NCBI GenBank assembly: GCA_028691845.1 | Contig: JAQUYL010000002.1 | Coordinates: forward strand, 1-64,000 | Direction of reading: 5' to 3' | DNA from: Opitutaceae bacterium | GTDB lineage: Bacteria > Verrucomicrobiota > Verrucomicrobiia > Opitutales > Opitutaceae | Length of the DNA stretch: 64,000 nucleotides | In this document: one piece after another, positions 25,374 to 34,741 of the stretch | Position numbering within the stretch: the stretch's first letter is position 1 | Layout of the letters: the number at the start of each line of letters is the position of its first letter | The notes under the pieces: generated by a model | Databases searched by the model: none | What the model was told of the DNA's origin: nothing | The model's input: only the letters and a program-made list of their open reading frames with translations | Position numbers and translations under genes: made by a program

Positions 25374-27338
25374 ATGAAGAACGTATCCAAACCATGCCTT
25401 GTCGCCATGGCTTCGGTCGCGGTGTCGTGCCTTCCCTGCACGGCCGCGGAGCTGGCTCCCTCCGCGGGCAGTGCACCGGTGCAACTGCCGCAATATGAGG
25501 TGGTAGAGCAGCCGCTAGCCAGCCTCCCCGAAGTTGATCGCTTCGCCTCGGCAACCACGACCATCAGTGAGAACCAGCTCCGGGATCTCAAGGCGCTCGA
25601 TTTTGCCTCGGCCCTGCGGCGGACTCCGGGTGTGACCATTACGCGCTACAACCAGATCGGCGCTTTCGGCGGCGGCGAGGGAGGCGCGGTGTTTATGCGC
25701 GGATTGGGCGCGAGCCGTCCCGGCGGCGAGATCAAGACGATGATCGATGGCGTGCCCAAGATGAATGGCATCTTCAACCACCCCCTGCTTGACCTGCTGT
25801 CCGTAGACTCGGCGGCGCGCATCGATGTCCATTCCCGCGCCACTCCGCTCGATTTCAGCAACACGTTTGCCGCGGTGAACATCACGACACCCCGCATCGA
25901 GGCCGCGGGGCAGGTCACGCGTGCCACCGTGGCCTCCGGCAGCTTTGGCACGGTGGTGGAGCGTCTCGACCACGGCGCGAAGCAGGGCGCTTTTGATTAC
26001 TACCTGAGCCAGAGCTTTCGGCGCTCCGACGGGGCGCGGGCTGATTCCGACGGCCGAATGGAAAATTATTTCCTGCGTCTCGGCTGGGCGTTTTCACCCC
26101 AGTGGAACCTGAGCTACGAACTCAACCGCACTCACAACCGTGCCACCGACCCCGGGGTGGAGGGCGCAACGCCGGGAGTCACGTCGACCCGAGGTGAGAT
26201 CTACGAGACCGCCGACTGGCTGCATATCGCAGCGCTCACCCACCGTAATCCCCGCGCGGAAGGGTCGGTCCGGGCCTACTGGAACGAAGGCGAGGGCAAT
26301 TGGACGCGCCGGCAATTTTCGGGAAACTCGGACAGTCTCAACGACTGGCGGCTCTCCGGGGTGCGCTGGCGCGAAACCACGCACCTCTGGGAGGGAGGCG
26401 AGATCCTGGCCGGGACCGATCTCGACTACGATCGCGGCACCAGCCGCTCCGTGCCCCTCGCTCCGGCCCAGCCGAATGTGTTCGGCCCCTCCACCGTGCG
26501 CATCCTGTCACCGTACGCGGGCGTCAATCACACGCTGACCATCGGCGGGGTGGATTTCACGCCGTCGGCGGGGGTGCGTTATTACGATCACAACCGTCTC
26601 GACTCGCGCTGGGCGCCGCAGGCCGGGGTGACCGCGGTGGCCGGTTCCACGAAATGGCATGCCGGTTTCAACCGAGCGGTGAATTACCCCGGACTCGAGG
26701 TGCAGGCGTTGTCGCAGTTCATGCCCGCGCTCGGGAAGAGCTGGATGGCGCTGAAGCCCGAGCAGGCGGACCAGTTTGAACTCGGTGTCCGACAGCTGGT
26801 GACACCGGACGCGGCAGTGGCGGTAACGGTGTTCCGCAATCAGGCGCATGACCGTTATGTGATCGCGTTTCCGCCGCCACCTCCCCCGCGCTACCTCAAC
26901 CTGGGTTCCTACCGGACTGAGGGGATCGAGGTCACTGCCGAAACCGCCCTGAACCGGGAGCTGGCCTTGTTCACCGGTCTCTCGTGGCTGCGTACGACCC
27001 CGGGCGGTCTGCCCTATGCGCCGAAATACACCCTGACAGGCGGACTCAACTGGCGGATCGCGACCGGCTGGCTCCTGAGCACGGACGGCAGTTACGCTTC
27101 CTCCATGCACGCCTACAGCGAGGCCCGGACGGCCACAGCTTCCAATCCGACCATGGTGGGTGCCCAGTTTCTGCTGAATGCCCGGCTCAGCCGCCGGTTT
27201 GCCTGGCCGGACGCCGGGAAGATGCACGCCGAGATCTATATTTCGGGCGAGAACCTCACGAATCGGAAATTTGCCTATACGCCCGGTTATCCCGTGCCAG
27301 GTATAAACCTTATGGCCGGCGTACGGTTCGAGCGATGA
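25374..27338 (+). CDS. TonB-dependent receptor, probable nickel(-chelate) uptake
   Basis: 654 residues. Signal peptide (to about residue 25, AVSCLPCTAA), TonB-box-like region, plug with LRDLKALDFASALRRTPGVTITRYNQ, FMRGLGASRPGGEIKTMIDGVP and barrel ending GINLMAGVRFER. The barrel is somewhat short (22-strand family members are often longer). No special histidine cluster stands out. The nickel assignment comes from context: it sits directly downstream of nikR and its operator, with a membrane protein 42 bp behind. Other metals or chelates cannot be excluded. Confidence 0.85.
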   Translation: MKNVSKPCLVAMASVAVSCLPCTAAELAPSAGSAPVQLPQYEVVEQPLASLPEVDRFASATTTISENQLRDLKALDFASALRRTPGVTITRYNQIGAFGGGEGGAVFMRGLGASRPGGEIKTMIDGVPKMNGIFNHPLLDLLSVDSAARIDVHSRATPLDFSNTFAAVNITTPRIEAAGQVTRATVASGSFGTVVERLDHGAKQGAFDYYLSQSFRRSDGARADSDGRMENYFLRLGWAFSPQWNLSYELNRTHNRATDPGVEGATPGVTSTRGEIYETADWLHIAALTHRNPRAEGSVRAYWNEGEGNWTRRQFSGNSDSLNDWRLSGVRWRETTHLWEGGEILAGTDLDYDRGTSRSVPLAPAQPNVFGPSTVRILSPYAGVNHTLTIGGVDFTPSAGVRYYDHNRLDSRWAPQAGVTAVAGSTKWHAGFNRAVNYPGLEVQALSQFMPALGKSWMALKPEQADQFELGVRQLVTPDAAVAVTVFRNQAHDRYVIAFPPPPPPRYLNLGSYRTEGIEVTAETALNRELALFTGLSWLRTTPGGLPYAPKYTLTGGLNWRIATGWLLSTDGSYASSMHAYSEARTATASNPTMVGAQFLLNARLSRRFAWPDAGKMHAEIYISGENLTNRKFAYTPGYPVPGINLMAGVRFER

Positions 27339-27380
27339 ATTCGCCCGGCTGCTCCACCCTGGCCTTCCCTGCCGATCGTA

Positions 27381-27956
27381 ATGACTGAATCAATTCCCGC
27401 CGGCGTCCGACGCCTCCCCCGTTTCCTGACCGCATCCCTGGCCCGCGAGGTGGGGATTCTGCTGAGCCTTTCGGTGATGTTCCCGTTCATGATCCATGTA
27501 ATTCCGGTGCCCGGGGACTCCCAACTGGGGCCGAGATTGCTTCCGATGTTTTATGCCCCCCTGCTGGCGGTGCTGTGGGGGCACAGGCGGTCGGCCGTGA
27601 CGGTCGCGCTGCTGGCGCCGTGGCTCAACTGGGCGCTCACATCGCATCCGGCTCCTCCGGGAGCGGTTGTAATGATGATCGAACTACTGGGGTTTGTGCT
27701 GGTCATGCGGACGCTGCTGGCGGGCATGGGTGCGCACTGGTTTCTGGCCGGCCCAGCGTATTTTTCCGGCAAGGCGGCGGCGGTGCTGGTGACGACTCTT
27801 TTCCCCGCCTTGATTGGCGGACGTGCGGCGTTGGAGTGGGCGGCGCAGAGTGTGGCCGTCGGCGTGCCCGGCATTTCCATCCTTTTACTGATCAACTGGC
27901 TGGGGCTGCGATTATATCCGCCGGGTCCGGCTGGAGGCGGCCCGATGGCCGCGTAA
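27381..27956 (+). CDS. Polytopic membrane protein (ECF S-component-like)
   Basis: 191 residues with about six hydrophobic helices. It begins after a short basic lead (TESIPAGVRRLPRFLTAS) with LSLSVMFPFMIHVIPVPGD and continues with short helices separated by small loops. The size and pattern resemble the substrate-capturing S component of energy-coupling-factor (ECF) vitamin/metal transporters, but no diagnostic motif is seen. It follows the TonB receptor of the nickel module by 42 bp, so a role in nickel passage over the inner membrane is plausible. No ECF ATPase or T component lies nearby. Confidence 0.65.
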   Translation: MTESIPAGVRRLPRFLTASLAREVGILLSLSVMFPFMIHVIPVPGDSQLGPRLLPMFYAPLLAVLWGHRRSAVTVALLAPWLNWALTSHPAPPGAVVMMIELLGFVLVMRTLLAGMGAHWFLAGPAYFSGKAAAVLVTTLFPALIGGRAALEWAAQSVAVGVPGISILLLINWLGLRLYPPGPAGGGPMAA

Positions 27957-27977
27957 GATCGCGCGGCGGCCGCTCCG

Positions 27978-28781
27978 TCACTCGGACGAGGGTGCTCGGA
28001 GCAATTTCCGGAGATAGGCCAGCCAGGTGTCGAGGCCTTCGCCTGACCGCGCCGAGACTTGGAATACCTCGGCCTGCGGCGCGGCGCGGCGGATATTATC
28101 AAGCGCCATGGCGCGGTCGAACTCCATGGCACTGGCCACATCGATCTTGGTCAGGACGACGGCATGGGCGCTGCTAAACATGGGCGGATATTTCAGGGGT
28201 TTGTCCTCGCCCTCGGTGCAGGAGACGAGCGCGATGCGCCGGTTCTCTCCGAGATCAAAGGAAGCCGGGCAGACGAGGTTGCCGACGTTCTCGATGAAGA
28301 GCAGCCGGACTTGATCGAGCGGCAGCGCCGCCAGCCCTCGCGCAATCATGCTGGCGTCGAGATGGCAGGTCCCCCCCGTGGTGATCTGCGCCACCGGCAC
28401 GCCGGGACGGTGAAGGCGCCGTGCATCGTTGGCGGTCTCCAGATCGCCGACCAGCACGGCCAGACGCACTTCCGCGGCAAGCGCCTCGATCGTCCGCTGC
28501 AGCAGGGTCGTCTTGCCGGCTCCCGGCGAGGAAACAAGATTCAGCACGCACATGTTTCGTCGGCGGAAAAATTCGCGGTTTTCCTCCGCGCGCCGGTCAT
28601 TCTGATCGAGCAGGCGCATCTCCACCGCGACGCGTCGGGTGGTTCCGGGCAGCATGTCACCGGGGGGAGCGGGCGGGGTATCCGTCGGATCGCGCACATC
28701 GACCGTGACCACATCATCGGACGGGGCTGGATGCGAGGAAGCCGGCTGCGGGGTCGACGAAGAAGGAGAGGAGGAATTCAT
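27978..28781 (-). CDS. hypB: HypB, nickel-inserting GTPase of hydrogenase/urease maturation
   Basis: 267 residues from the ATG at 28781. A Ser/Pro-rich N-terminal 45 residues lack the CxxCGC motif and the His-rich stretch found in many HypB proteins. The G-domain has P-loop SSPGAGKT, LVGDLETANDA, TTGGTCHLDA, FIENVGNLVCPA and GEDKPLKYP, and the guanine motif TKID. HypB hydrolyses GTP to load nickel into [NiFe]-hydrogenase. It is convergent with the nickel module, yet its other neighbour is an [FeFe]-hydrogenase, which needs no nickel, so it may serve another nickel enzyme located elsewhere. The leader contains a GTCATCA/TGATGAC palindrome. Confidence 0.92.
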   Translation of the reverse strand: MNSSSPSSSTPQPASSHPAPSDDVVTVDVRDPTDTPPAPPGDMLPGTTRRVAVEMRLLDQNDRRAEENREFFRRRNMCVLNLVSSPGAGKTTLLQRTIEALAAEVRLAVLVGDLETANDARRLHRPGVPVAQITTGGTCHLDASMIARGLAALPLDQVRLLFIENVGNLVCPASFDLGENRRIALVSCTEGEDKPLKYPPMFSSAHAVVLTKIDVASAMEFDRAMALDNIRRAAPQAEVFQVSARSGEGLDTWLAYLRKLLRAPSSE

Positions 28782-28846
28782 GGGCAAGCAGGGTGGACAA
28801 AATCCAACCCTGGAACATATGCAGAATCGGGTGAATTCAAAATCAA

Positions 28847-28864
28847 GTCATCAGCCATGATGAC
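28847..28864. promoter_or_regulatory. Inverted repeat GTCATCA-N4-TGATGAC in the hypB leader
   Basis: A perfect 7-bp inverted repeat with a 4-base spacer lies 66-83 bp upstream of the hypB start codon. It has the geometry of a dimeric repressor site. It does not match the NikR site found at nikR. Confidence 0.5.
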
Positions 28865-28956
28865 ATAATATTCCCTTCGGGCCGTCCGGCGGCCAGCAGC
28901 CCAGGACATTCGGGTTGCCGGGGTGGGCATCCCCCGGCGGAGGCCCCTTCCCAGCG

Positions 28957-28979
28957 AAAGTAACCCAATAGGTGACAAG
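28957..28979. repeat. Dispersed 23-bp palindrome, copy 4
   Basis: AAAGTAACC-N5-GGTGACAAG, 9-5-9 geometry, two deviations from the consensus. Same orientation as copy 2. It lies between hydA and hypB. Confidence 0.7.
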
Positions 28980-29232
28980 TTGCCGGGCCGCATGCCGTGC
29001 GCTGGCGGTGTGGGGCGGTGTGGAATTAGTATTGGATGGCAATCGGAGCAGATTGGGAAAAGCGAAAGAGCTTTCGTTCCCTGGGCGCCGGAGCGGGCTT
29101 GGCCGGACCCGCGGTGACAGGCGGCCCGAATCCTTGGGGCAGCAGGAATGAACCTGCTGCATCCGCCGGAGGCGGGAGAGCCTTTGCCTACGCGGGGCCT
29201 TTTCCCGCCGCCGGAGCGTTGGCGGGTGGTTT

Positions 29233-30978
29233 TTAGCGTTGGTAGACTGGGCGTGCGGTGTACTGGGTATGGAGGAGGTGGTGGGCCTTATCGCTGAGGG
29301 GCTGGCCGAGGAACTCTTTGTAGAGACGGATGACCTCGGGGTTCTCGTGCGAGTGGCGGACGGGACAGTCGCGATCGTCCTGGTAGAGGCCGGCGCTGCG
29401 CTGCGTGCGCCGCTTGTTGTCGACGCCGTAGGGCTGGCCGCCGCCGCCGATGCAGCCGCCGGGGCAGGCCATGACCTCGATGAAGTGGTAGGGGAGCTCC
29501 TGGCCGGCCTTGCGGGCGGCGCGGACGCGGTTGAGCACTTCCTCGACGTTGGCGAGGCCGTGGGCGACCGCGACGCGCACCTTGGCGCCGTTGACCGATA
29601 TCTCGCCTTGCTTCACCCCGTCCAGCCCGCGCACGGCATCGACCTCGACCTTCTCGAGTTTCTTGCCGGTGGCGTAGAAGTAGGCGGTGCGGATGGCCGC
29701 CTCCATGACCCCGCCGGTGGCGCCGAAGATCGTCCCGGCGCCGCTGTATTCGCCGAGGACCGAGTCGGGCTCGGCGTCGGCCAGATTGAGGAAGTCGATG
29801 CCCGACTGTTTCAACATGCGGGCCAGCTCGCGAGTGGTGAGGGAAACGTCGACGTCCTTGTGGCCCGAGGCGTACATCTCCTCGGTGCGGGAGAGTTCGT
29901 ACTTCTTGGCCGTGCAGGGCATGATCGAGACCATGTAGAGCTTCGCCGGGTCGATCTTCATCTTTTCGGCGTAGTAGGTCTTGGCGAGCACCCCGAGTAT
30001 CTGCTGCGGCGACTTGGCGGTGGAGAAGTTGTCGATGAAGTCCCAGTGGTTCTTCTCCATGAAGTCGGTCCACGAGGGGCAGCAGGAGGTGATCAGCGGC
30101 AGCGGGCCGCGTTTATGGGCGAAGCGCTGGATGAACTCGCTGGCCTCCTCGACGATGGTGACATCAGCGGAGAAGTTCGTGTCGAAGACCGCCTTGAAGC
30201 CGAGCCGGCGCAGGGCCGCATAAAGCTTTTTGGTGAGATTGGTGCCGGGGGGCAGGCCGAAGGCTTCGCCGAGGGTGACCCGCACCGAGGGAGCGATCTG
30301 GACCACGCAGACCTTTTCCGGGTCGTGCAGGGCCTCCCAGACGGCGGGGGTTTCGTCGTTCTCCACGATGGCGCCGGTGGGGCAATGGGCGGAGCATTGG
30401 CCGCACTTGACGCAGGGCGACTCCGCCAGGGTGATGTCCCCGGCAGGGGCCATGCGGGTGTTAATGCCGCGATCGAGGAAGGAGAGAGCCCAGACGTTCT
30501 GCATCTCCTGGCAGACCTGGATGCACCGGCCGCACTTGATGCACTTCTCGAAATCAATGACGATCGAGCCGGTGGAGGTGTCGGGCGGAGTGTCCCGCAC
30601 GTAGCGCTTGATCGACTCCATCGGGATGTTGAAGTCGGCCGCGAGGGACTGGAGTTCGCACTCGCCGTTGCGGCCGCAGTTGAGGCAGGCCTGCGGGTGG
30701 TTGGAGAGGATGAGTTCGAGGGTGGCGCGGCGTACATCGACGATGTCGTGGTCGTGCGTCGTGATCTCCATGTCGTTCTCGAGCGGCGTGCAGCAGGATC
30801 GGATCAGCTTGTTGCTGCCCTTGTTGCGGACGATGCAAATGCCGCAGGCGGCGGTGGGCAGCAGGTCCTTGTGCTTGCACAGCGTCGGGATCTTGACCTG
30901 GACCTGGCGTGCAGCGTCGAGGATTGAGGTGCCCTCGGGCACTTCGACGTCGATTTGGTTGATGCGGGCTTTGATCAT
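29233..30978 (-). CDS. hydA: [FeFe]-hydrogenase catalytic subunit HydA (NADH-dependent, group A)
   Basis: 581 residues. N-terminal [2Fe-2S] domain (Cys34, Cys45, Cys48, Cys62/63); His-Cys3 [4Fe-4S] site ([14 protein letters not shown], 94-107); two [4Fe-4S] ferredoxin motifs ([11 protein letters not shown] 146-156 and [11 protein letters not shown] 189-199). The H-cluster domain has TSCCPSW (297-303, with the proton-relay Cys), MPCTAKKYE (353-361) and [14 protein letters not shown] (503-516). A small-subunit tail ends the protein. All catalytic residues are intact. It reduces protons to H2 with electrons coming through HydB/HydC from NADH, in the cytosol. The start overlaps the hydB stop by ATGA. 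The maturases HydE, HydF and HydG are not in the window. Confidence 0.96.
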   Translation of the reverse strand: MIKARINQIDVEVPEGTSILDAARQVQVKIPTLCKHKDLLPTAACGICIVRNKGSNKLIRSCCTPLENDMEITTHDHDIVDVRRATLELILSNHPQACLNCGRNGECELQSLAADFNIPMESIKRYVRDTPPDTSTGSIVIDFEKCIKCGRCIQVCQEMQNVWALSFLDRGINTRMAPAGDITLAESPCVKCGQCSAHCPTGAIVENDETPAVWEALHDPEKVCVVQIAPSVRVTLGEAFGLPPGTNLTKKLYAALRRLGFKAVFDTNFSADVTIVEEASEFIQRFAHKRGPLPLITSCCPSWTDFMEKNHWDFIDNFSTAKSPQQILGVLAKTYYAEKMKIDPAKLYMVSIMPCTAKKYELSRTEEMYASGHKDVDVSLTTRELARMLKQSGIDFLNLADAEPDSVLGEYSGAGTIFGATGGVMEAAIRTAYFYATGKKLEKVEVDAVRGLDGVKQGEISVNGAKVRVAVAHGLANVEEVLNRVRAARKAGQELPYHFIEVMACPGGCIGGGGQPYGVDNKRRTQRSAGLYQDDRDCPVRHSHENPEVIRLYKEFLGQPLSDKAHHLLHTQYTARPVYQR

Positions 30979-32957
30979 GGCGCAACGGCGGGTTTGGCGG
31001 GCTCGCGGGCCGGCTCTGCGGTCGAGGCGCGGCTCATTTTGCGCGCGTAGCTCGGGCCGCCTTCGAGGTAGGCTTTGTATTCCTCGTCAAAATAGCGGAG
31101 GGTGGAAAGGACGGGGTTAGGCGCGGTCTGGCCCAGGCCGCAGAGGGATGCCTTCTGCATGGCCGAGCAGATTCGCCGGATCGTGACCAGATCCGCCGGG
31201 GAGCCGCGGCCGCGGGAGATGCGGTCGAGAATCTGCAGCATCTGGTAGCCGCCGATGCGGCAGGGCGCGCATTTGCCGCAGGATTCGTCGACACAGAAGC
31301 GCAGGTAGAACTTGGCCACTTCGACCATCGAGTCGTGCTGGTCCATCACGAGCATGCCGCCCGAGCCCATGATCGAGCCGAGCTTCTGCAGGGTCTCGTA
31401 GCTGATGGGGGTGTCCAGGTGCTGGCTCGGGATGACGCCGCCGGAGGGACCGCCGGTCTGCACCCCCTTGATGTCCTTGCCATCGAGGACTCCGCCGCAG
31501 ACGTCGTAGACGATGTCGTGGAGCGTGGTGCCCATGGGCACCTCGACCAGCTGGGCGTTGCGGACCTTGCCGGTGACGGCGAAGACCTTCGTGCCCTTGG
31601 AGGATTCGGTGCCCAAGCCGGCGAACCAGGCTCCGCCGCGCAGGAGGATGGCCGGCACGGAGGCGAGGGTTTCGACATTGTTGATGGCGGTAGGCTTGCC
31701 CCACAGGCCGCGGACCGACGGATAGGGCGGCCGCGGGCTCGGGCTGCCGCGCTTGCCTTCGATGGAGGCGATGAGGGCGGTCTCCTCGCCGCAGACGAAG
31801 GCCCCGGCGCCGAGGCGCACCTTGGCGTTGAAGCTGAAGCCGGTGCCGAGAATGTTTTCGCCCAACAGGCCAGCTTCGCGGGCCTGGACGATGGCGCGCT
31901 CGATGCGCTCGACGGCCCTGGGGTATTCGGCGCGGATATAGAAGTAACCCTGGCTCGAACCCATGGCGTAGGCGGCGATCATCATGCCCTCCAGGACCGA
32001 GTGAGGATCGCTCTCGAGCACGCTGCGGTCCATGAAGGCACCGGGGTCGCCCTCGTCGCCGTTGCAGATGACGTAGCGCTGGGCGGCGGGCTGGGCGCGG
32101 GTGAGCTGCCACTTCAGCCAGGTGGGGAAGCCGGCGCCGCCGCGGCCGCGCAGGCCGCTGGCCTTAAGCTCGCCGATCACCTGCTCGGGCGTCAGTTCCA
32201 AGAGGGCCCGGCGGAAGCCCTGGTAGCCTTGGGCCCGGCCCAGGTAATCCTCCAGGCTGTCGGGGTCGATCGCGCCGCAGTTGCGCAGGACGACGCGCAC
32301 CTGCTTGTCGGTCTCCTTCCAGAGGAGTTCCTCGAGCACCTTGCCGCCGGCGACCGACTTGGTCACGATCCGCGCCACATCGGATGCCAGGACGTTGGCA
32401 TAGGTCACGGCGGAGGGCAGGAGCTGGACGACGATTCCCTTGTCATAGACGCCCATGTCCAGCGCGCGGACCACCTGCACTTTGCCGGCCAGGCCGCGGC
32501 GCTTCAATTCCTCCGTGAGAGAAAACTGGAAAAACTCGGTCTTGTTGCCGGATTCGGGGCCGGTGTCCCGCACGAGGATGTGCGTCACCGGGTCGGTGAG
32601 CGTCAGGCTGCGTCGGCGCGTGGCGATGACATGTTCGTCCACCAGCTGGTGCGTCCCGCAATGCTCGCTGATGATCCGGCCGGCCACCTGGGCGTCGACA
32701 CGGCCGTAGTGCACGCGCGGCATCCCCCGGGCCTGCACCTCGACCACCGGGTCCGCGAAGGAATAGCCCACCGAGCCGGCGCGCAGCAGCGCGATCGGCA
32801 ACTGCCGCTCCAGCCGGATGCGGTTGATCTCATTGAACACGATCTCGGCGCCGGCGGCGATGCCACCGGTGTCGAGCTGCACCCGGATCCATTCTGCCGG
32901 ATCGCTGGCAGGGGAGCGGGCGAGGGCTTCCAGATCAGTGCGGCTTAAAGGCTTCAT
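30975..32957 (-). CDS. hydB: NADH-dehydrogenase-like subunit HydB with two degenerate N-terminal domains
   Basis: 660 residues, NuoF-like. The catalytic core from about residue 265 has the NADH/FMN motifs [16 protein letters not shown] and [34 protein letters not shown], and the [4Fe-4S] motif [12 protein letters not shown] with a later Cys. Before it lie two thioredoxin-like domains (about 20-120 and 125-230) that align with the [2Fe-2S] domain of HydB but have lost the cysteines: GTGC-type positions read LDTGG and DTGPESG, and GCCGRC-type positions read GSVGYS and LDMGVYD. The C-terminal two-[4Fe-4S] ferredoxin domain of Thermotoga HydB is also absent. It is the flavin subunit that oxidises NADH. 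Overlaps hydC and hydA by 4 bp each. Confidence 0.94.
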   Translation of the reverse strand: MKPLSRTDLEALARSPASDPAEWIRVQLDTGGIAAGAEIVFNEINRIRLERQLPIALLRAGSVGYSFADPVVEVQARGMPRVHYGRVDAQVAGRIISEHCGTHQLVDEHVIATRRRSLTLTDPVTHILVRDTGPESGNKTEFFQFSLTEELKRRGLAGKVQVVRALDMGVYDKGIVVQLLPSAVTYANVLASDVARIVTKSVAGGKVLEELLWKETDKQVRVVLRNCGAIDPDSLEDYLGRAQGYQGFRRALLELTPEQVIGELKASGLRGRGGAGFPTWLKWQLTRAQPAAQRYVICNGDEGDPGAFMDRSVLESDPHSVLEGMMIAAYAMGSSQGYFYIRAEYPRAVERIERAIVQAREAGLLGENILGTGFSFNAKVRLGAGAFVCGEETALIASIEGKRGSPSPRPPYPSVRGLWGKPTAINNVETLASVPAILLRGGAWFAGLGTESSKGTKVFAVTGKVRNAQLVEVPMGTTLHDIVYDVCGGVLDGKDIKGVQTGGPSGGVIPSQHLDTPISYETLQKLGSIMGSGGMLVMDQHDSMVEVAKFYLRFCVDESCGKCAPCRIGGYQMLQILDRISRGRGSPADLVTIRRICSAMQKASLCGLGQTAPNPVLSTLRYFDEEYKAYLEGGPSYARKMSRASTAEPAREPAKPAVAP

Positions 32958-33628
32958 TTCTTACTCTCCTGTTTCTTGGCGGCCTCGATCAGGCCGGGAA
33001 TGTCCGAGGTCTTGACGCGCCCGTGGGTCTGGCCGTCGACGACGACGGCGGGCGCCATGCCGCAGCAGCCGATGCAGCGCACGACCTCGAGCTGGAACTG
33101 CCGGTCCGCCGTGGTCTGGCCCTCCGACACGCCCAGGCGCGAGCGGGATTCGTTGAGAAGGTCGGCGGAGCCCTTCAGGTAGCAGGCGGTGCCATTGCAC
33201 ACGGTGAGGCTGTGCGCCCCGGGCGGCTGCAGCCGGAAGTAGTGATAGAAAGTGATGACCTCGTAGATGCGCGCCAGCTTCACCCCCAGTTCACGCGCAA
33301 GCTCCATAGCCACCTCCCGGGGCACGTAGCCGTGCTGGTTCTGGATGGCATGGAGGATCATGATCAGGTTGCCCTCCTCCTCCCGCCAGCGGGCCACGTG
33401 AACCTTCACATCCCGCCGGATGGTCGAGTCGAGTTTGCCCTGGATGCGGCGCAGCCGCTCCAGCCGCACCTCGATCACGCGGGTCAGCTCCTCGGAGATC
33501 TCGCGCGGAATGAATCCGTGCTTGTGCTCGAGTGTCTCTAGCAGATCGAGCAGCGCCGCCTCGTCGGCTTTCTTCAAGTCGCGTCCGCCGCCTGTTTCGG
33601 CGTGCTTCGCTGGGAGATGAGTGGTCAT
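32954..33628 (-). CDS. hydC: [2Fe-2S] NuoE-like subunit HydC
   Basis: 224 residues from the ATG at 33628 (a TTG nine codons upstream is in frame). The thioredoxin-like [2Fe-2S] domain has CNGTAC and CIGCCGMAP ligands, the NuoE pattern of CxxxxC and CxxxC. The N-terminal helical part carries a duplicated feature: [14 protein letters not shown] and [15 protein letters not shown], the second being the normal NuoE helix and the first a likely extra copy. It feeds electrons between the HydB flavin and HydA. First gene of the operon hydC-hydB-hydA, with a promoter in the AT-richer gap upstream. Confidence 0.93.
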   Translation of the reverse strand: MTTHLPAKHAETGGGRDLKKADEAALLDLLETLEHKHGFIPREISEELTRVIEVRLERLRRIQGKLDSTIRRDVKVHVARWREEEGNLIMILHAIQNQHGYVPREVAMELARELGVKLARIYEVITFYHYFRLQPPGAHSLTVCNGTACYLKGSADLLNESRSRLGVSEGQTTADRQFQLEVVRCIGCCGMAPAVVVDGQTHGRVKTSDIPGLIEAAKKQESKK

Positions 33629-34031
33629 ATTGATGCGTTGGGATGCTTTGTTCAACTTGTGGAGCTAATCTGGCTACTGCGATAAGAAATCGCACGAGGA
33701 GTCCTATCTTAAGATGAAATAATCTTATTTATGATTTATTGGTGCACCCGTGAAATAGAAACGCTCGCGGCGGACCGCCAACTCGTTGACTGACAATAAT
33801 CCGCTGTCCTTTGTCCATTTTGGGTGGAAATGTTAAAGTGAGATTCCGGCGCCATTATGACAACAGCGGACAGGCAAAGGGCGGCCCGTTGATGGCCTCC
33901 TGTACGGTCGGCGCAGGGTGGGCTGCGCGCCTGACAAGTTTCCGGGGGAGGTATCCATTGCTGATGAAAGTTCGATATCTCTGCTCGGGGCGAGGACTTG
34001 GGAGGGCGCGCCACTTGACGGCAGGGCTGAC
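33629..34031. other. AT-richer intergenic region with the hydCBA promoter
   Basis: Divergent region between hydC (leftward) and the CDF transporter (rightward). Contains a perfect palindrome ATCTTAAGAT at 33706-33715 and a small hairpin GCGAT/ATCGC at 33679-33693, both candidates for redox or hydrogenase control. No Rex-type TTGTGA/TCACAA site was seen. The frame reading into 33918 before the CDF start is not believed. Confidence 0.5.
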
Positions 34032-34676
34032 ATGGCTTTTGTTGTGCGAGTGAACGCTACCCCGGCTTCGCACGAACAAGACATCCGCCGGGGGCGAGTA
34101 CTGGAATATTTTACCTTGGGTTGGAACGTGCTCGAGGCAGTGGTGGCCATGGGGGCGGGCTGGCTGGCGGGCAGCGTGGCGCTCATTGGCTTTGGGCTTG
34201 ATTCCGTGATCGAGAGTCTGTCGGGCGCGACGTTGCTGTGGCGGCTGCAGGCCGGGCATCGTGGAACACAGCGAGAACGTCAGGCGGAAAAATTGGTGGG
34301 GGTTAGTTTCTTTCTGCTGGCCGCCTATGTCGCGGGGGAAGCCGGCGCAGCCTTGTGGCAGCGCGAATCGCCCGAAACCAGTCTGGTCGGCATGGCGCTC
34401 GCCGGCGCGTCGCTCATCGTCATGCCGTGGCTCGCGCGGGAGAAGCGCCGCGTGGCGGCCCGGCTGGACAGCCGCGCTCTAGTGGCGGATTCAAAGCAGA
34501 CCGATCTGTGCGCCTGGCTGTCGGCCATCCTGCTCGCGGGCCTTGCGCTCAACACCGGGCTGGGCTGGTGGTGGGCGGACCCGGTGGCGGCGCTGGTGAT
34601 GGTGCCCATCATCGTGCGGGAGGGGGTGGTGGCGCTGCGCGGCGGGGAGTGCGGCTGCCACGGCCCGGGGCATTGA
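34032..34676 (+). CDS. Cation diffusion facilitator-like transporter
   Basis: 214 residues from the ATG at 34032. Five to six membrane helices. FGLDSVIESLSG in the second helix carries the Asp of the transport site (S/D..E pattern), and DSKQTDLCAWLSA provides the second metal-binding Asp. The ending HGPGH with GECGCHG adds a Cys/His-rich tail. The cytosolic C-terminal domain of larger CDF proteins is missing, so it is a short family member. It likely moves divalent cations (Zn2+, Fe2+, Mn2+, Co2+ or Ni2+) out of the cytosol. A longer in-frame extension exists, but its sequence is not like the family. Confidence 0.8.
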   Translation: MAFVVRVNATPASHEQDIRRGRVLEYFTLGWNVLEAVVAMGAGWLAGSVALIGFGLDSVIESLSGATLLWRLQAGHRGTQRERQAEKLVGVSFFLLAAYVAGEAGAALWQRESPETSLVGMALAGASLIVMPWLAREKRRVAARLDSRALVADSKQTDLCAWLSAILLAGLALNTGLGWWWADPVAALVMVPIIVREGVVALRGGECGCHGPGH

Positions 34677-34741
34677 ATGCGTCAACACCTTTCCCGCAGC
34701 CGGCGACGGGTTTGCCCAATTGAAATTGGCATGCCGCCCGG

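Larger units (their letters stand above)
28782..29232. other. Intergenic region between hypB and hydA with two palindromes
   Basis: Both flanking genes run leftward, so this holds the hypB promoter. It contains a GTCATCA-N4-TGATGAC repeat at 28847-28864 and palindrome copy 4 at 28957-28979. No gene is supported; the open frames here have biased composition. Confidence 0.6.

Noticed and set aside
29239-30927. Long frames opposite hydA and hydB (also 31335-32948)
   Set aside because: The coding strand has complete catalytic motifs; antisense frames are GC artefacts.
33629-34031. Rex-type redox operator upstream of hydC
   Set aside because: No TTGTGA-N8-TCACAA-like sequence; only unrelated short palindromes are present.
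34711-34730. CCAAT/ATTGG repeat between the CDF gene and aas as a terminator
   Set aside because: Five-bp stem with no T-run; too weak to call.
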